From Bacteroidetes bacterium MED-G20 (GTDB lineage: Bacteria; Bacteroidota; Bacteroidia; Flavobacteriales_D; Parvicellaceae), in the NCBI GenBank assembly GCA_905182745.1, contig CAJJCR010000010.1, forward strand, positions 1-64,000: a stretch of 64,000 nucleotides of DNA. The letters run 5' to 3'. Shown piece after piece: positions 1 to 10,710 of the stretch. Within the stretch, counting starts at the first letter, position 1. Each line of letters starts with the position of its first letter. The notes below the pieces were generated by a model. That model saw only the letters and a program-made list of their open reading frames with translations. It did no database searches and was not told the DNA's origin. The position numbers and the translations under genes are program-made.

Positions 1-314
1 ATAATCAGGTTAAATTCATGTCCAGAATATTTTTCTTTTAGATGCGTCAATGTATTTATTGTAAAAGATGGAATTGGTAAATTAAACTCTTCATTACATG
101 CTTTTAATTTAGGGTTTTTCTCAATTGCAATTCTCACTAAATTTAGCCGATGGTAATCTTCTAATAAAGACTCTTTTTTCTTTAAAGGGTTAAGTGGACT
201 GACGACAAACCAAACTTCATCTAAATTAGTGTATCCAACCATATAATTAGAAATTATTAAATGACCTACATGGATAGGATTAAATGTGCCAAAATACAAA
301 CCAACTTTTTTCAT
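1..314 (-). CDS. nadD: Nicotinate-nucleotide adenylyltransferase, C-terminus cut by window edge
   Basis: The open frame reads from an ATG at 314 to the window edge without a stop, so the ORF track omits it. The translation begins MKKVGLYFGTFNPIHVGHL, the nucleotidyltransferase GxFxPxHxGH signature of NadD, which adenylates nicotinate mononucleotide during cytoplasmic NAD synthesis. About 104 of the usual ~190 residues are present. A conserved segment around VSPLNPLK follows near residue 40. The start lies one base beyond the gmk stop, so nadD is the last visible gene of a yicC-gmk-nadD operon. The identification rests on the N-terminal motif and on this common Bacteroidota gene order. Confidence 0.9.
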   Translation of the reverse strand, partial: MKKVGLYFGTFNPIHVGHLIISNYMVGYTNLDEVWFVVSPLNPLKKKESLLEDYHRLNLVRIAIEKNPKLKACNEEFNLPIPSFTINTLTHLKEKYSGHEFNLI

Positions 315-315
315 T

Positions 316-897
316 CTATTTTAAAATTTTCTCAACTATTTTAATTATTTTTTTGGTGGAAATACTTAGCTCGTCGTTGACGATTATTTTGTCAAATTTA
401 TCTATAGATTTCATTTCTTCAAAAGATTTTTCTATCCTATTTTTAATAGCTTTTCTATCATCTGCATTTCTTTTTTTGAGTCTTTCGCTTAAAACTTCCA
501 TACTTGGAGGTTTTATAAAAATTGATATTGAATTTCCCTTAAAATATTCTTTTAAAGAAATACCTCCAACTACATCAACATCAAAAACTACATGTTTTTT
601 TTCTTTCCATATTCTTTCAATTTCTTTTTTTAGTGTACCATATAAATTCCCTTTATAGACTTCCTCCCATTCTACAAAATCCTTTGTATTTATTTTTTCT
701 TTAAATTCTTCAATAGATAAGAAATAATAATCTTTTTTATCTTCTTCTCCATCTCGAGTCTCTCTACTACAAGCAGAAATGGAAAATAAAAGAGAAAAAC
801 CGACACCTAATAACTTGTTGACAAGTGTAGTTTTTCCTGCTCCAGATGGTGCTGAAATAATAACCGCTTTACCTTGGAAATTATTAGACAAATTCAT
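316..897 (-). CDS. gmk: Guanylate kinase
   Basis: This 193-aa protein phosphorylates GMP to GDP with ATP in the cytoplasm. The P-loop APSGAGKT lies at residues 16-23. It is followed by the GMP-binding stretch SACSRETRDGEEDKKDYYF and the FDVDVVGG Walker-B-like segment, in the normal order and at normal length for Gmk. The ATG at 897 overlaps the yicC stop by four bases (ATGA type) and nadD follows immediately, so the three are probably translationally coupled. I see nothing unusual. Confidence 0.96.
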   Translation of the reverse strand: MNLSNNFQGKAVIISAPSGAGKTTLVNKLLGVGFSLLFSISACSRETRDGEEDKKDYYFLSIEEFKEKINTKDFVEWEEVYKGNLYGTLKKEIERIWKEKKHVVFDVDVVGGISLKEYFKGNSISIFIKPPSMEVLSERLKKRNADDRKAIKNRIEKSFEEMKSIDKFDKIIVNDELSISTKKIIKIVEKILK

Positions 898-1766
898 AAG
901 ATGTTTAAAACTTGTTCTTTGATTTTTTCTAGTTCGTCTTTCATTTCAACTACTATTTTTTGAATTGATATGTGGTGTGCTTTCGAACCAAGAGTATTGA
1001 TTTCTCTTCCCATCTCTTGGGTAATAAAGCCTAGTTTTTTTCCAGAATTCATTTCTTTAAGAGTTTCCTTAAAATGGATACAGTGTTCTTTTAACCTTAC
1101 TTTTTCTTCGCTTAGGTCTAGTTTCTCAGCGTAATAGATAAGTTCTTGCTCCAATCTTTTTTCATCGATTTTAGATTTCAAATTTAGCTCTTCAATGGAC
1201 CGCAACAACTTCTGCTTTACTTTGGGAAGTCTTTCCTTTTCGAATGGATTTATTTTTGTTAGGTTATACAAAATAGAATTCACATAATTTAAAAGCTCTT
1301 TTTGGAGAGATTCTCCCTCTTTTTTACGAAAACTGTTTAGGTCCTCACAAGCTTCTTTCACAGCATTTATTAGGATTTCATTACTTTGTTTATCAATAGT
1401 TTCTTTTTGGTGTTGAATTACTTCAGGAAGCTTTAATGCATAACCCATGAAATCTTTATCATTCTGGTTATTTAGCTCTGTAGATATTTCCTTTAACTGG
1501 TTGTAATAATTTTTTAGTTGGTCCTTATTAATCGTGATTTTACTGCTAGAATTTATTTTTTCATAGTGAATAGCAAGCTCTACTTTTCCTCTTTTTAGAT
1601 CGTTCTTTATTATAGATCTTAATGAAGAATCAATTTCTTTAAATACTGAAGGTATTTTTAGAGTTAGGTCTAAAAACTTACTATTAAGAGATCGTATTTC
1701 AATATTTACATGAAGGTGACCAATGGTAACTTCTGACTTGCCAAAGCCGGTCATTGAATGTGTCAT
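894..1766 (-). CDS. yicC: YicC/YloC family endoribonuclease
   Basis: The 290-aa protein opens with THSMTGFGKSEV, the hallmark N-terminus of the YicC family. It ends with a DUF1732-like C-terminal domain (KLGFITQEMGREINTLGSKA near residues 243-262). YicC proteins are known as cytoplasmic RNases that act on RNA ends and small RNAs. The middle is rich in Lys and Glu and is probably helical. It is the first gene of the yicC-gmk-nadD operon, which is a conserved order in Bacteroidota. Start and length fit the family. Confidence 0.93.
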   Translation of the reverse strand: MTHSMTGFGKSEVTIGHLHVNIEIRSLNSKFLDLTLKIPSVFKEIDSSLRSIIKNDLKRGKVELAIHYEKINSSSKITINKDQLKNYYNQLKEISTELNNQNDKDFMGYALKLPEVIQHQKETIDKQSNEILINAVKEACEDLNSFRKKEGESLQKELLNYVNSILYNLTKINPFEKERLPKVKQKLLRSIEELNLKSKIDEKRLEQELIYYAEKLDLSEEKVRLKEHCIHFKETLKEMNSGKKLGFITQEMGREINTLGSKAHHISIQKIVVEMKDELEKIKEQVLNIL

Positions 1767-1791
1767 AAAATCTTATTTACCCCAAAAGTAA

Positions 1792-2698
1792 TCAATTGAT
1801 TTTATTAGTATTTATACTTACTAAATAAACACCTCCAAAAATCATAAGTGAACACAACACACTTACAAATTCTATTTCTTCTCTTCCACTTAAAACAGCA
1901 ATAATAGGAGGTTAAAACAGGTTGTAGATAAATATATGTACTTACTACAGTTGGGCTTACGTATTTAATTCCATAAATATTAAACAGATAGCATAGATAG
2001 GTGGTGAATAAAATAACAAAGCCTATTTTCATAATGATATTGCCCCCCATATTCCCAGTTAACTTCGTCGATCTCATATATTCCAAATGGAATTACGCCA
2101 ATTAGTCCAAAGGTAAAAACCCATTTTGCAACTGTTATGGGACTGTATTTACTCATTAACGGTTTTACCAATATTAGATAGAGGCCAAAACTAGTAGCAT
2201 TTAAGAAAATAAATAAATCCCCTAATAAGCCGCTATTTCCAGCTCCAGATTTATTTTGAAATATTATTGTAATGGCCCCTGCCAAACCAATTAATACACC
2301 AAAAACCTTAGTAAGTCGCAATTTCTCTTTTAAGATAATAACAGAAAGAATACTCACAATAATTGGACTTGTCACCATAATAATTGACGCATGAATGGTA
2401 GATGTTAGTTCTAACCCATTAAAAAACATCAACTGATTTGCTGTTACTCCAAACAACCCGCAAAGTGCAAATTTAAGTAGGTCAGACTTAGAGTATTTCC
2501 TCATAAAAAAACAAAGAGGTTATCCAAAAAAGAAATGTTGCCCCAATTCCCCTAAAAAGAATAAAAGTGAATGGCGGAACATATCCTCCATTCATGACAT
2601 CTTTAGCAAAACCCATAGTCTTATCGCGTAAATTAAATTAGCTCCTATAATAGCAAGATGCGCAAAAAGTAGTTTTTTATTCAAAGTATCTTCAACAT
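1792..2698 (-). pseudogene. EamA (DMT superfamily) transporter, frame-broken
   Basis: Two track ORFs (1980-2504 and 1805-2086), plus unlisted reading at both ends, join into one ~301-residue multi-span protein. Reading across frames gives an N-terminus like NKKLLFAHLAIIGANLIYAI, then GGYVPPFTFILFRGIGATF, then the typical first EamA repeat end (SIIMVTSPIIVSILS). The second repeat ends with YVSPTVVSTYIYLQPVLT and IFGGVYLVS. This is the normal length of EamA drug/metabolite exporters of the inner membrane. At least four single-base shifts are needed, near 2630, 2505, 2080 and 1910. The total length is intact and other window genes show the same kind of breaks, so sequence error is likely. The substrate cannot be told. 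Confidence 0.75.
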
Positions 2699-2723
2699 TT
2701 TTTTTTTGAATTTATTAAATAAT

Positions 2724-2731
2724 TAGATTTG
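2724..2731 (+). promoter_or_regulatory. Candidate Bacteroidota -7 promoter element for the transsulfuration gene
   Basis: TAGATTTG matches the TAnnTTTG -7 consensus known from Bacteroidota. It lies 23 bases before the ATG at 2755, and a TTTG (2705-2708) sits upstream as a possible -33 element, with slightly short spacing. The call is by pattern only. Confidence 0.45.
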
Positions 2732-2754
2732 TATCATCATTCTAAAAATTTAAA

Positions 2755-3897
2755 ATGAAATTCAATACTAAAGTAATTCACGCAGGTGTTCACCCTGACG
2801 CCTCAACAGGAGCAATTATGACTCCAATTTATCAAACTTCTACTTATGTTCAAGATGAAATTGGTGTTCATAAAGGTTTTGAATATTCTAGAACTGGTAA
2901 CCCAACTAGACAAGCATTAGAAAATAATTTAGCAGCTATAGAAGGAGGGAAGTATGGAGCCTGTTTTGGAAGTGGTCTTGCGGCAATTGACGCTGTTGTA
3001 AAAATGTTAAAACCAGGAGATGAAGTAATTTCTACCAACGATCTGTATGGAGGTTCTTACAGGATTTTCACTACTATTTTTGAAAAGTATGGCATTAAAT
3101 TTCATTTTGTAAATATGTTGGATGTCCAAAATATAGAAGAAAAAATTAATGATAAGACTAAACTTATTTGGGCAGAAACCCCAACCAATCCAATGCTGAA
3201 TATTATAGATGTTAAGAAAGTTTGTGATTTGGCCCGTGAAAATGATATCATGGTAGGGGTGGACAATACTTTTGCGACTCCTTATTTGCAGAATCCATTA
3301 GCGCTTGGAGCAGATGTGGTAATGCATTCAGTTACAAAATATTTAGGTGGACATTCGGATGTTATTATGGGAGCTTTGGTTACAAATGACGATAAAATTG
3401 CAGAAGAAATTTACAGGATTCAAAACTCTAGCGGTGCTGTCTGTGGTCCTATGGATTCCTTTTTGGTCCTAAGAGGAATTAAAACTCTTCACCTTAGAAT
3501 GCAAAGACACTGTGAAAATGGTGAAAAAATTGCTCACTTTTTAGATGATCATCCGCTTATAGATACTGTTTACTGGCCAGGGTTAAAGTCTCATACTAAT
3601 CATGAAGTTGCTAAAAGTCAAATGAAAGACTTTGGTGGAATGATTTCTTTCAATTTAGTTGGTGATGATTTAGAGATGGCAAAGAAAGTAGTAAGCAAAA
3701 CAGAATTGTTTACATTAGCAGAATCTTTGGGTGGTGTTGAGTCCCTTATAGGTCATCCTTCAACAATGACACATGCATCAATTCCAAGAGCAGAAAGAAT
3801 GAAGTCTGGTGTTGTTGATTCACTTATAAGATTAAGTGTTGGAATTGAAGATGTTGAAGATTTAATTAATGATTTAAAAAATGCTCTAAGGGTTTAA
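2755..3897 (+). CDS. Cystathionine gamma-synthase / gamma-lyase family PLP enzyme
   Basis: This 380-aa protein is a Cys/Met metabolism PLP-dependent enzyme acting in transsulfuration between cysteine, cystathionine and homocysteine in the cytoplasm. It has the N-terminal T(K)VIHAG and FEYSRTGNPTR motifs. The ETPTNP segment is at about residue 141 and the PLP-binding lysine (Lys195) sits in SVTKYLGGHSD. The C-terminal SLGGVESLIGHPSTMTHAS is diagnostic of the family. Sequence alone does not separate MetB (synthase), MetC (beta-lyase) and gamma-lyase activities, so no symbol is given. It has its own candidate promoter and is followed after 11 bases by the M43 protease. Confidence 0.9.
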   Translation: MKFNTKVIHAGVHPDASTGAIMTPIYQTSTYVQDEIGVHKGFEYSRTGNPTRQALENNLAAIEGGKYGACFGSGLAAIDAVVKMLKPGDEVISTNDLYGGSYRIFTTIFEKYGIKFHFVNMLDVQNIEEKINDKTKLIWAETPTNPMLNIIDVKKVCDLARENDIMVGVDNTFATPYLQNPLALGADVVMHSVTKYLGGHSDVIMGALVTNDDKIAEEIYRIQNSSGAVCGPMDSFLVLRGIKTLHLRMQRHCENGEKIAHFLDDHPLIDTVYWPGLKSHTNHEVAKSQMKDFGGMISFNLVGDDLEMAKKVVSKTELFTLAESLGGVESLIGHPSTMTHASIPRAERMKSGVVDSLIRLSVGIEDVEDLINDLKNALRV

Positions 3898-3908
3898 AGA
3901 TCAAATTA

Positions 3909-6044
3909 ATGAAAATAATTTTTTCAGGTATTTTCTTTCTAACTCAGGTTTCACTTTTTTCTCAGTTTGTAGGTTCTAAAACAATCGACCCTGCTAATTG
4001 CAGAGACGGTGAAAATGTAGAATATTGTAAGACTCATAAATTAATGAATAAGCTTAAAAAAGACCCAGAAGCTTATCAGGCAATTTTTAGAAGAACAATT
4101 GGAAATAAAGAAAATAGAAAATCAAATTTCTAACAATCCTCGAAACAGAGCAATTTACACCATCCCTCTGGTTTTTCACGTATTGCACAATGGTGGTGTA
4201 GAAAATATTTCTCGTCAGCAGATTGAGGATGCAGTAGCAATTTTAAATAGAGATTTTAGACGTCAAAATGCAGATGCCAACACTGTTCAATCTACTTTTT
4301 CAGGAATGCCTGCTGATATTGAAATTGAATTTGAACTGGCTACTAAGGCTCCGAATGGTCAATGTTTTAGTGGAGCAAGTGGAGCCAAGTGGAGCAAGTG
4401 GAGCAAATGGAGCAAATATACCGAAACAATTACAACATAGCAATGATGTTTACAACGGTAATTGGCCAGGAAATAAGTATTTAAATATTTTTGTAGTAAA
4501 TGATGCTGATGGTGCTGCGGGATATACAACTAATCCAAGTAATAATCCTTTATTTGGTGTCAATATGAGAAATGGAATTTGGATTCTCCACGATTATGTT
4601 GGCTCAATTGGTACTTCAGATACATTATTCAAGTAGAGCGTTAACTCATGAAGTAGGACATTGGTTAAATTTAGAGCATTTATGGGGGCCAAATAATAAT
4701 CCTGGAACTGGGTCAAGTTGTTCTTCTGACGATTATGTGGACGATACTCCAAGATGTATTGGTGTAACATCTTGTAATTTAAACTCTAATTCTTGCTCCA
4801 ACGATGTCATTGATGGTTACTGGAACAGTGACGTAGTTGATAATGTTGAAAATTATATGGAATATTCATCTTGTAACAAGATGTTTACTAATGGTCAAAA
4901 AAATAGAATGAGAGCTGCAATGGTTAGTAGTATTGGCACGAGCATTTGGACCACCAACAACCATAACAATAAAGTCTCCAGCTTCAACATATAAGTTTTT
5001 GTTATTGACAGGTGGTTTGTGGAGGTGATAACATTCAATTTTTTGATGAATCTTATAATAATATAACTTCATGGAATTGGACTTTTCCTAATGGCACACC
5101 AAGTTCTTCGACACAACAAAATCCTGTTATTTCTTATTCCGGTTCGGGTTCATTTGATGTTACTCTTGAAGTTACAGATGCAATTGGGTAATAGCATGAC
5201 CCAAACTTTTCCAAATTTTGTTTCTGTAATTGGAAACCCAGGTTATCCGCCACCAATTTACGAAGGGTTTGAAACGATATCTTCTATTCCAAATAATGAC
5301 TGGACAGTTTCTAATCCAAATGGTCCAGGATTTGAGGTGGTTTCAACTGCTTTTCATACTGGTTCGAAAAGTGTTAAACTAGATAATTCCCAAGGCACTA
5401 ACGGCTCTGTAGATGAGTTAATCAGCAACACTATTGATCTGTCAAATAGTGCTGCAGCTAGTATATCATTTAAGTATGCTTTTGCAAAACGAAATAGTGG
5501 AAATACGGATTATCTTCAGGTTTATGCAAGTAAGGATTGTGGGGAAACTTGGTTTATGAGAAAAAATATTTCTTCTTCAATAATTTCTACTATGAATAAC
5601 ACCAATGCTGGTATTATTCCCACTGGATCAGACTGGAAAACCATTACCATTGGTCCAAATTCCTTCAGCAATTATTTGGTCAGTAATTTTAGGTTTAAAT
5701 TTAAATTTGTTAATGGTGGTGGTAATGACTTTTTTATAGATAATATAAATTTATCTGGGTCAGTTTCAATCGATGAAACTGAACTAAACCAAAGACTGAT
5801 AGTACATCCTAATCCAGTAATGGATAATATAAATATTTCATTTTATTCAATTTCAAAGTTGACAAATCCAGCATTAGAACTTTATGATGCCATGGGTAGG
5901 TTGGTTAATTCTAAGAAACTTTATCATCTTGGAACTGGTGCTAACGAAATTGAAATTCCTTCTTCAAATTTAGATGCTGGATGGTATCTTCTTGTTTTAA
6001 AATCTCAAGAAAAAACAATTACCAATAAGTTTCTAAAAAAATAA
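3909..6044 (+). pseudogene. Secreted M43 (pappalysin-like) zinc metalloprotease with PKD domain and T9SS tail, frame-broken
   Basis: Several frames read consecutively give a ~711-aa secreted protease. The parts are: a signal peptide ending SLFSQ; the M43 prodomain-like segment IYTIPLVFHVLHNGGVENIS; the zinc motif HEVGHWLNLEH with following LWG (about 4650-4690); Cys-rich SDDYVDDTPRC; and NYMEYSSC near the Met-turn. A PKD domain follows (ITSWNWTFPNGTPS to VTLEVTDAIG), then a jelly-roll-like region with KLDNSQGTNGS, and finally a type A sorting tail (VHPNPVMDNINIS to NKFLKK). The catalytic residues are intact. Frames change near 4100, 4386, 4630, ~5000 and 5190. The total length divides evenly by three, so compensating one-base errors are more likely than decay. 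It would be exported to act on extracellular protein. Confidence 0.8.
4369..4414 (+). repeat. Five-unit 9-bp tandem repeat encoding Ser-Gly-Ala
   Basis: Units of AGTGGAGCA are repeated head to tail; the last unit begins AAT instead of AGT. They encode SGA-SGA-SGA-SGA-NGA inside the M43 protease, shortly before the IPKQL segment. Unit 2 carries one extra C (4385-4386), which is exactly where the protease reading frame breaks. Confidence 0.85.
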
Positions 6045-6048
6045 CTAA

Positions 6049-7167
6049 ATGAAGAATTTATTTTGGACTCTTACTTTAATTCTTGGTTTATTTTCTTCAT
6101 GTGAAACAGATTTTGAGCTAAACGCATCCTATAAGACTATACCTGTAGTATACGGTCTATTAGATCAGTCGTTAGACACACAATTTATTAAAATTAATAA
6201 GTCTTATTTAGCAAATGCAAATAATGCTAATTTTGCTCCGATTAATGATTGTACCCAATTTGACTATATCCTTGCTGTTTTAGAAGAGTATAACCAAAAT
6301 AATGTTTTTCTAGGTTCTGACACCTTAAAGGAAATGATGGTTGGGAATTTACAGCCAGGAATTTTTTATGAAGATTCGCAGAAAATCTATTTCTTAGAAA
6401 CTTCTTCCAATTCTTTTGTAGACGAGCATACTTACAAGTTAAATGTCAATGTTCCTGACAAAAATTTGAATTTTAGTGCTCAGACAGATTTAGTCAATGG
6501 TACTGGTTTATCATTTGATTTTCTATCTAAAATTACTTTACAACTCAATGGGTTTCGTTGCGCAGATAAAGATTTAGCTACAACTGATGAGTTTTTCGAC
6601 CCTAGGCTAGACTGGAAAACAACTCTAAACGGAAAAAGATACGAACTGGTTCTTCGTTTTGCATATGTTGAACATTTTTTTAATGGCGATACCATTCAAA
6701 AATTCATTGATTGGGACTTAGGTGATCAGACAAGTGTAAATACAGATGGAGGAGAAAGTATGTTTAAAGTTGTTTCTGGAAGTAGTTTCTTTGAAATGCT
6801 TAAAGGTAGGTTATCTTCTTATGATCTAGAAGATCAAGTTGAAAAAAGAACTTTTAATAGTAATGCTATAGAATTCATTCTCACGGCTGGAAATGAGGAC
6901 TTAAACACTTACATGCAAATAAACGAGCCAGTTACAAGTATAGTTACAGAAAGACCTATTTTCACCAATGTTAATAATGGAATAGGTTTATTTGCTAGTA
7001 AGTATCAAACAGAGTTAGTTTGCTCTATGTCAGCAGGAACAATTTTAGAGCTTTGCTTAGGTCAAAAAACAAGTGGTTATAAATTTTGCCTTCCTAATAT
7101 AAATACTCCTTTTTATCAAAATTCACTTACTGAGTTGGATTTATATCCACAAATTGAGTGTAACTAA
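6049..7167 (+). CDS. Outer-membrane lipoprotein of unknown function, DUF4249-like
   Basis: The 372-aa product has a short hydrophobic leader ending in the lipobox LFSSC, so it should be a diacylated lipoprotein anchored in the envelope. After the Cys comes ETDFEL and then a stretch (TIPVVYGLLDQSLDTQFIKINKSY) that resembles the start of DUF4249-type Bacteroidota lipoproteins. The rest looks beta-rich, without recognisable catalytic residues. It starts four bases after the M43 protease stop, so the two are probably co-transcribed. A function in handling secreted material is only a guess. The DUF4249 resemblance is by eye. Confidence 0.6.
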   Translation: MKNLFWTLTLILGLFSSCETDFELNASYKTIPVVYGLLDQSLDTQFIKINKSYLANANNANFAPINDCTQFDYILAVLEEYNQNNVFLGSDTLKEMMVGNLQPGIFYEDSQKIYFLETSSNSFVDEHTYKLNVNVPDKNLNFSAQTDLVNGTGLSFDFLSKITLQLNGFRCADKDLATTDEFFDPRLDWKTTLNGKRYELVLRFAYVEHFFNGDTIQKFIDWDLGDQTSVNTDGGESMFKVVSGSSFFEMLKGRLSSYDLEDQVEKRTFNSNAIEFILTAGNEDLNTYMQINEPVTSIVTERPIFTNVNNGIGLFASKYQTELVCSMSAGTILELCLGQKTSGYKFCLPNINTPFYQNSLTELDLYPQIECN

Positions 7168-7301
7168 TATCTACAGTTACATGGTTTTGAAAAATACACT
7201 TTTGCATTTGGTAGTAAGCCAATTATTTTTCTTTATTCTTTTTCATTTAAGGGGTCTACTCTCAAATCTTAGTGGTGGCGAACAAGTAGGTTGTAATTAA
7301 G

Positions 7302-8234
7302 TCAAAAGCATTCAAGAATTTTTTTAGCTTTTTCATTGTCATTTAAAATTTGACTTTTTAGGTCTTTCAAGGAATTGAATTTTACTTCGTCTCTTATTCT
7401 TTCAATTACTTTAGCTCTTAAATCTTGACCGTATATGTCTCTTTGGTAGTTAAAAAGGTGTATTTCTATTGTTCTTTTTTGACCTGCAACTAACGTTGGT
7501 TTATAACCAATATTCATTATTCCTTTAAAATTAGCATCTTTAATTTGGCAAATAACAGCGTAAACTCCATCTAATGGAATTATTTTTTCGTTACTATTTA
7601 CTTTAATATTTGCAGTAGGAGTGCCAATTGTTTTGCCAATGCCATTTCCATGGACAACTTCTCCAGAAAACTCGTAAAAATGTCCACAATAATCTCTTAC
7701 CATATGAATATTTCCCTTTTCAATTGCTCTTCTAACTTTTGTTGAGCTAATTTTTATTTCTTCAATTTCATGTGCTTTAATCTCCTCTAAATTGAATGGA
7801 TTTGATTTTTCATGCTTTTTAAGCAAATCAATATTTCCTTCTCTGTCATTGCCAAAATGATGATCGTAACCGATTACTAATGTGTGGGTGCCAAGTTTTT
7901 GAATTAAAAGGTCGTCTATATATCTTTTGGCACTAAATTTTGAAAACTCTATGGTAAAAGGATAAATAACTAAATGATCCAATCCTAATTGCTCTAAAAT
8001 ATTTATTTTTTCTTTGACAGTATGAATTAATTTCAGGCCTTGATCATTGAGAAGAACTTTTCTTGGGTGTGGATCAAAAGTCAAAAGAACAGATTCTCCA
8101 TTATTTTTTTTTGCAATATTTTGAAGTCTTTGAATTATTTTTTGGTGTCCAAAATGAATGCCGTCAAAAGTTCCAACGGTAACAATTGGATTTTTAATAT
8201 TCTTATATGATTCAAAGCCGTAGTGAACTTGCAT
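7302..8234 (-). CDS. ribF: Bifunctional riboflavin kinase / FMN adenylyltransferase
   Basis: The 310-aa protein makes FMN and FAD from riboflavin in the cytoplasm. The N-terminal FAD-synthetase half has VTVGTFDGIHFGHQ (about residues 19-32). The middle has GYDHHFGNDREG and the ISSTKVRRAI segment. The C-terminal flavokinase half has HGNGIGKTIGTPTANI and VYAVICQI. Length and domain order are those of standard RibF. The gene stands alone between an unrelated lipoprotein and divergently oriented atpD. Confidence 0.96.
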   Translation of the reverse strand: MQVHYGFESYKNIKNPIVTVGTFDGIHFGHQKIIQRLQNIAKKNNGESVLLTFDPHPRKVLLNDQGLKLIHTVKEKINILEQLGLDHLVIYPFTIEFSKFSAKRYIDDLLIQKLGTHTLVIGYDHHFGNDREGNIDLLKKHEKSNPFNLEEIKAHEIEEIKISSTKVRRAIEKGNIHMVRDYCGHFYEFSGEVVHGNGIGKTIGTPTANIKVNSNEKIIPLDGVYAVICQIKDANFKGIMNIGYKPTLVAGQKRTIEIHLFNYQRDIYGQDLRAKVIERIRDEVKFNSLKDLKSQILNDNEKAKKILECF

Positions 8235-8352
8235 CCTCTAATTTTTGAGCGAATTTACATTTTAATAATTAATCTAAGTGTTCTGTTAATTTGAACTTGA
8301 AATAATATGTTATATTTTATCAACATTGGACTTTAAATAATATAATTTATGT

Positions 8353-8360
8353 TAGATTTG
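8353..8360 (+). promoter_or_regulatory. Candidate -7 promoter element for atpD-atpC
   Basis: TAGATTTG is identical to the element upstream of the 2755 gene and lies 24 bases before the atpD ATG. TTGG at 8326-8329 could be the -33 part, 23 bases upstream. The call is by pattern only. Confidence 0.45.
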
Positions 8361-8372
8361 CAGCGTAATTAA

Positions 8373-9890
<1,518 letters not shown>

Positions 9891-9899
9891 AAATTCATT

Positions 9900-10133
9900 A
9901 TGGATGTTCAAATAATTACACCAGATAAATCTCTTTATGATGGGAAAGCTGACTTAGTCAACGTTCCAGGTACTTCGGGTTCTATTGGTATTTTAAATAA
10001 TCATGCTCCTTTAGTTTCTTCTCTTTCAAAAGGCGAAGTAAGAATTGTTCTCAATGACAAAGAAGAAATATTTAATATTGACGGAGGAGTTGTTGAAGTT
10101 ATGAAAAATAAGGTGGTTGTTTTAGCGTCTTGA
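9900..10133 (+). CDS. atpC: F1F0 ATP synthase subunit epsilon, short form
   Basis: This 77-aa protein contains only the N-terminal beta-sandwich domain of epsilon (MDVQIITPDKSLYDGKAD, then GSIGILNNHAPLVSSL and a terminal VEVMKNKVVVLAS). The C-terminal two-helix regulatory domain found in longer epsilon subunits is missing. Short epsilon subunits are common in Bacteroidota, so this is probably not a truncation. It follows atpD and converges on rnhB with a one-base gap between stop codons. Confidence 0.93.
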   Translation: MDVQIITPDKSLYDGKADLVNVPGTSGSIGILNNHAPLVSSLSKGEVRIVLNDKEEIFNIDGGVVEVMKNKVVVLAS

Positions 10134-10134
10134 T

Positions 10135-10710
10135 TTAAGTTAATTTGAAACTTTTTCTGTGGTGTTTTGTTATTCCAAACTCATAAATTGCATTTTTATG
10201 TTTTTTAGTGGGATAACCTTTATTTTGATTCCATAAATATTCTGGAAAACTAATCGAAAGTTTTTTCATTATTTCATCTCTTTTTGTTTTTGCAATTATT
10301 GATGCAGCAGCAATATTCATATACTTTCCATCTCCTTTGATAATGCAGGTATGGTCTATTTTTGGATATGGGTTGAACTTATTTCCATCAATTGCTAAAT
10401 GACTGGGTTTAACAGCTAGATTTTTTATTGCAAGGTGCATTGCAAAAAGAGAAGCTTGAAGAATATTTATTTTTTCAATTTTTCTTTCCTCTACAATGCC
10501 AATTCCAATTGCAATAGCATTTTTTTCAATATCAATTCTTAATTCGTTTCTATTTTTTTCAGAAATTTTTTTTGAATCATCAAGCTTTAAATTTTTATAG
10601 CCTTTAGGAAGAATAACTGCAGCAGCTACCACTGGTCCTGCTAGGCATCCTCTACCAGCTTCATCACAGCCAGCTTCTGTAAAAGAAGTTAGAAAAGGCT
10701 TTAATTTCAA
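10135..10710 (-). CDS. rnhB: Ribonuclease HII
   Basis: The 191-aa protein removes ribonucleotides from RNA/DNA hybrids. GCDEAGRGCLAGPVVAAAV near the N-terminus carries the first catalytic Asp-Glu pair. SHLAIDGN, ASIIAKTKRDEIM and a C-terminal NKGYPTKKH motif follow in normal order. The start overlaps the glyS stop by four bases (ATGA), making it the second gene of a glyS-rnhB pair. The length is usual. Confidence 0.96.
   Translation of the reverse strand: MKLKPFLTSFTEAGCDEAGRGCLAGPVVAAAVILPKGYKNLKLDDSKKISEKNRNELRIDIEKNAIAIGIGIVEERKIEKINILQASLFAMHLAIKNLAVKPSHLAIDGNKFNPYPKIDHTCIIKGDGKYMNIAAASIIAKTKRDEIMKKLSISFPEYLWNQNKGYPTKKHKNAIYEFGITKHHRKSFKLT

Noticed and set aside
284-658. Plus-strand 124-aa ORF opposite gmk
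   Set aside because: It is fully antisense to the well-supported gmk, with Ser/Phe/Leu-rich shadow composition.
7181-7300. 39-aa ORF (MVLKNTLLHLVVSQLFFF...) between the lipoprotein and ribF
   Set aside because: It has a Lys/Leu/Phe-rich leader-like start but no recognisable family or conserved context, and such ORFs are common by chance in AT-rich DNA.
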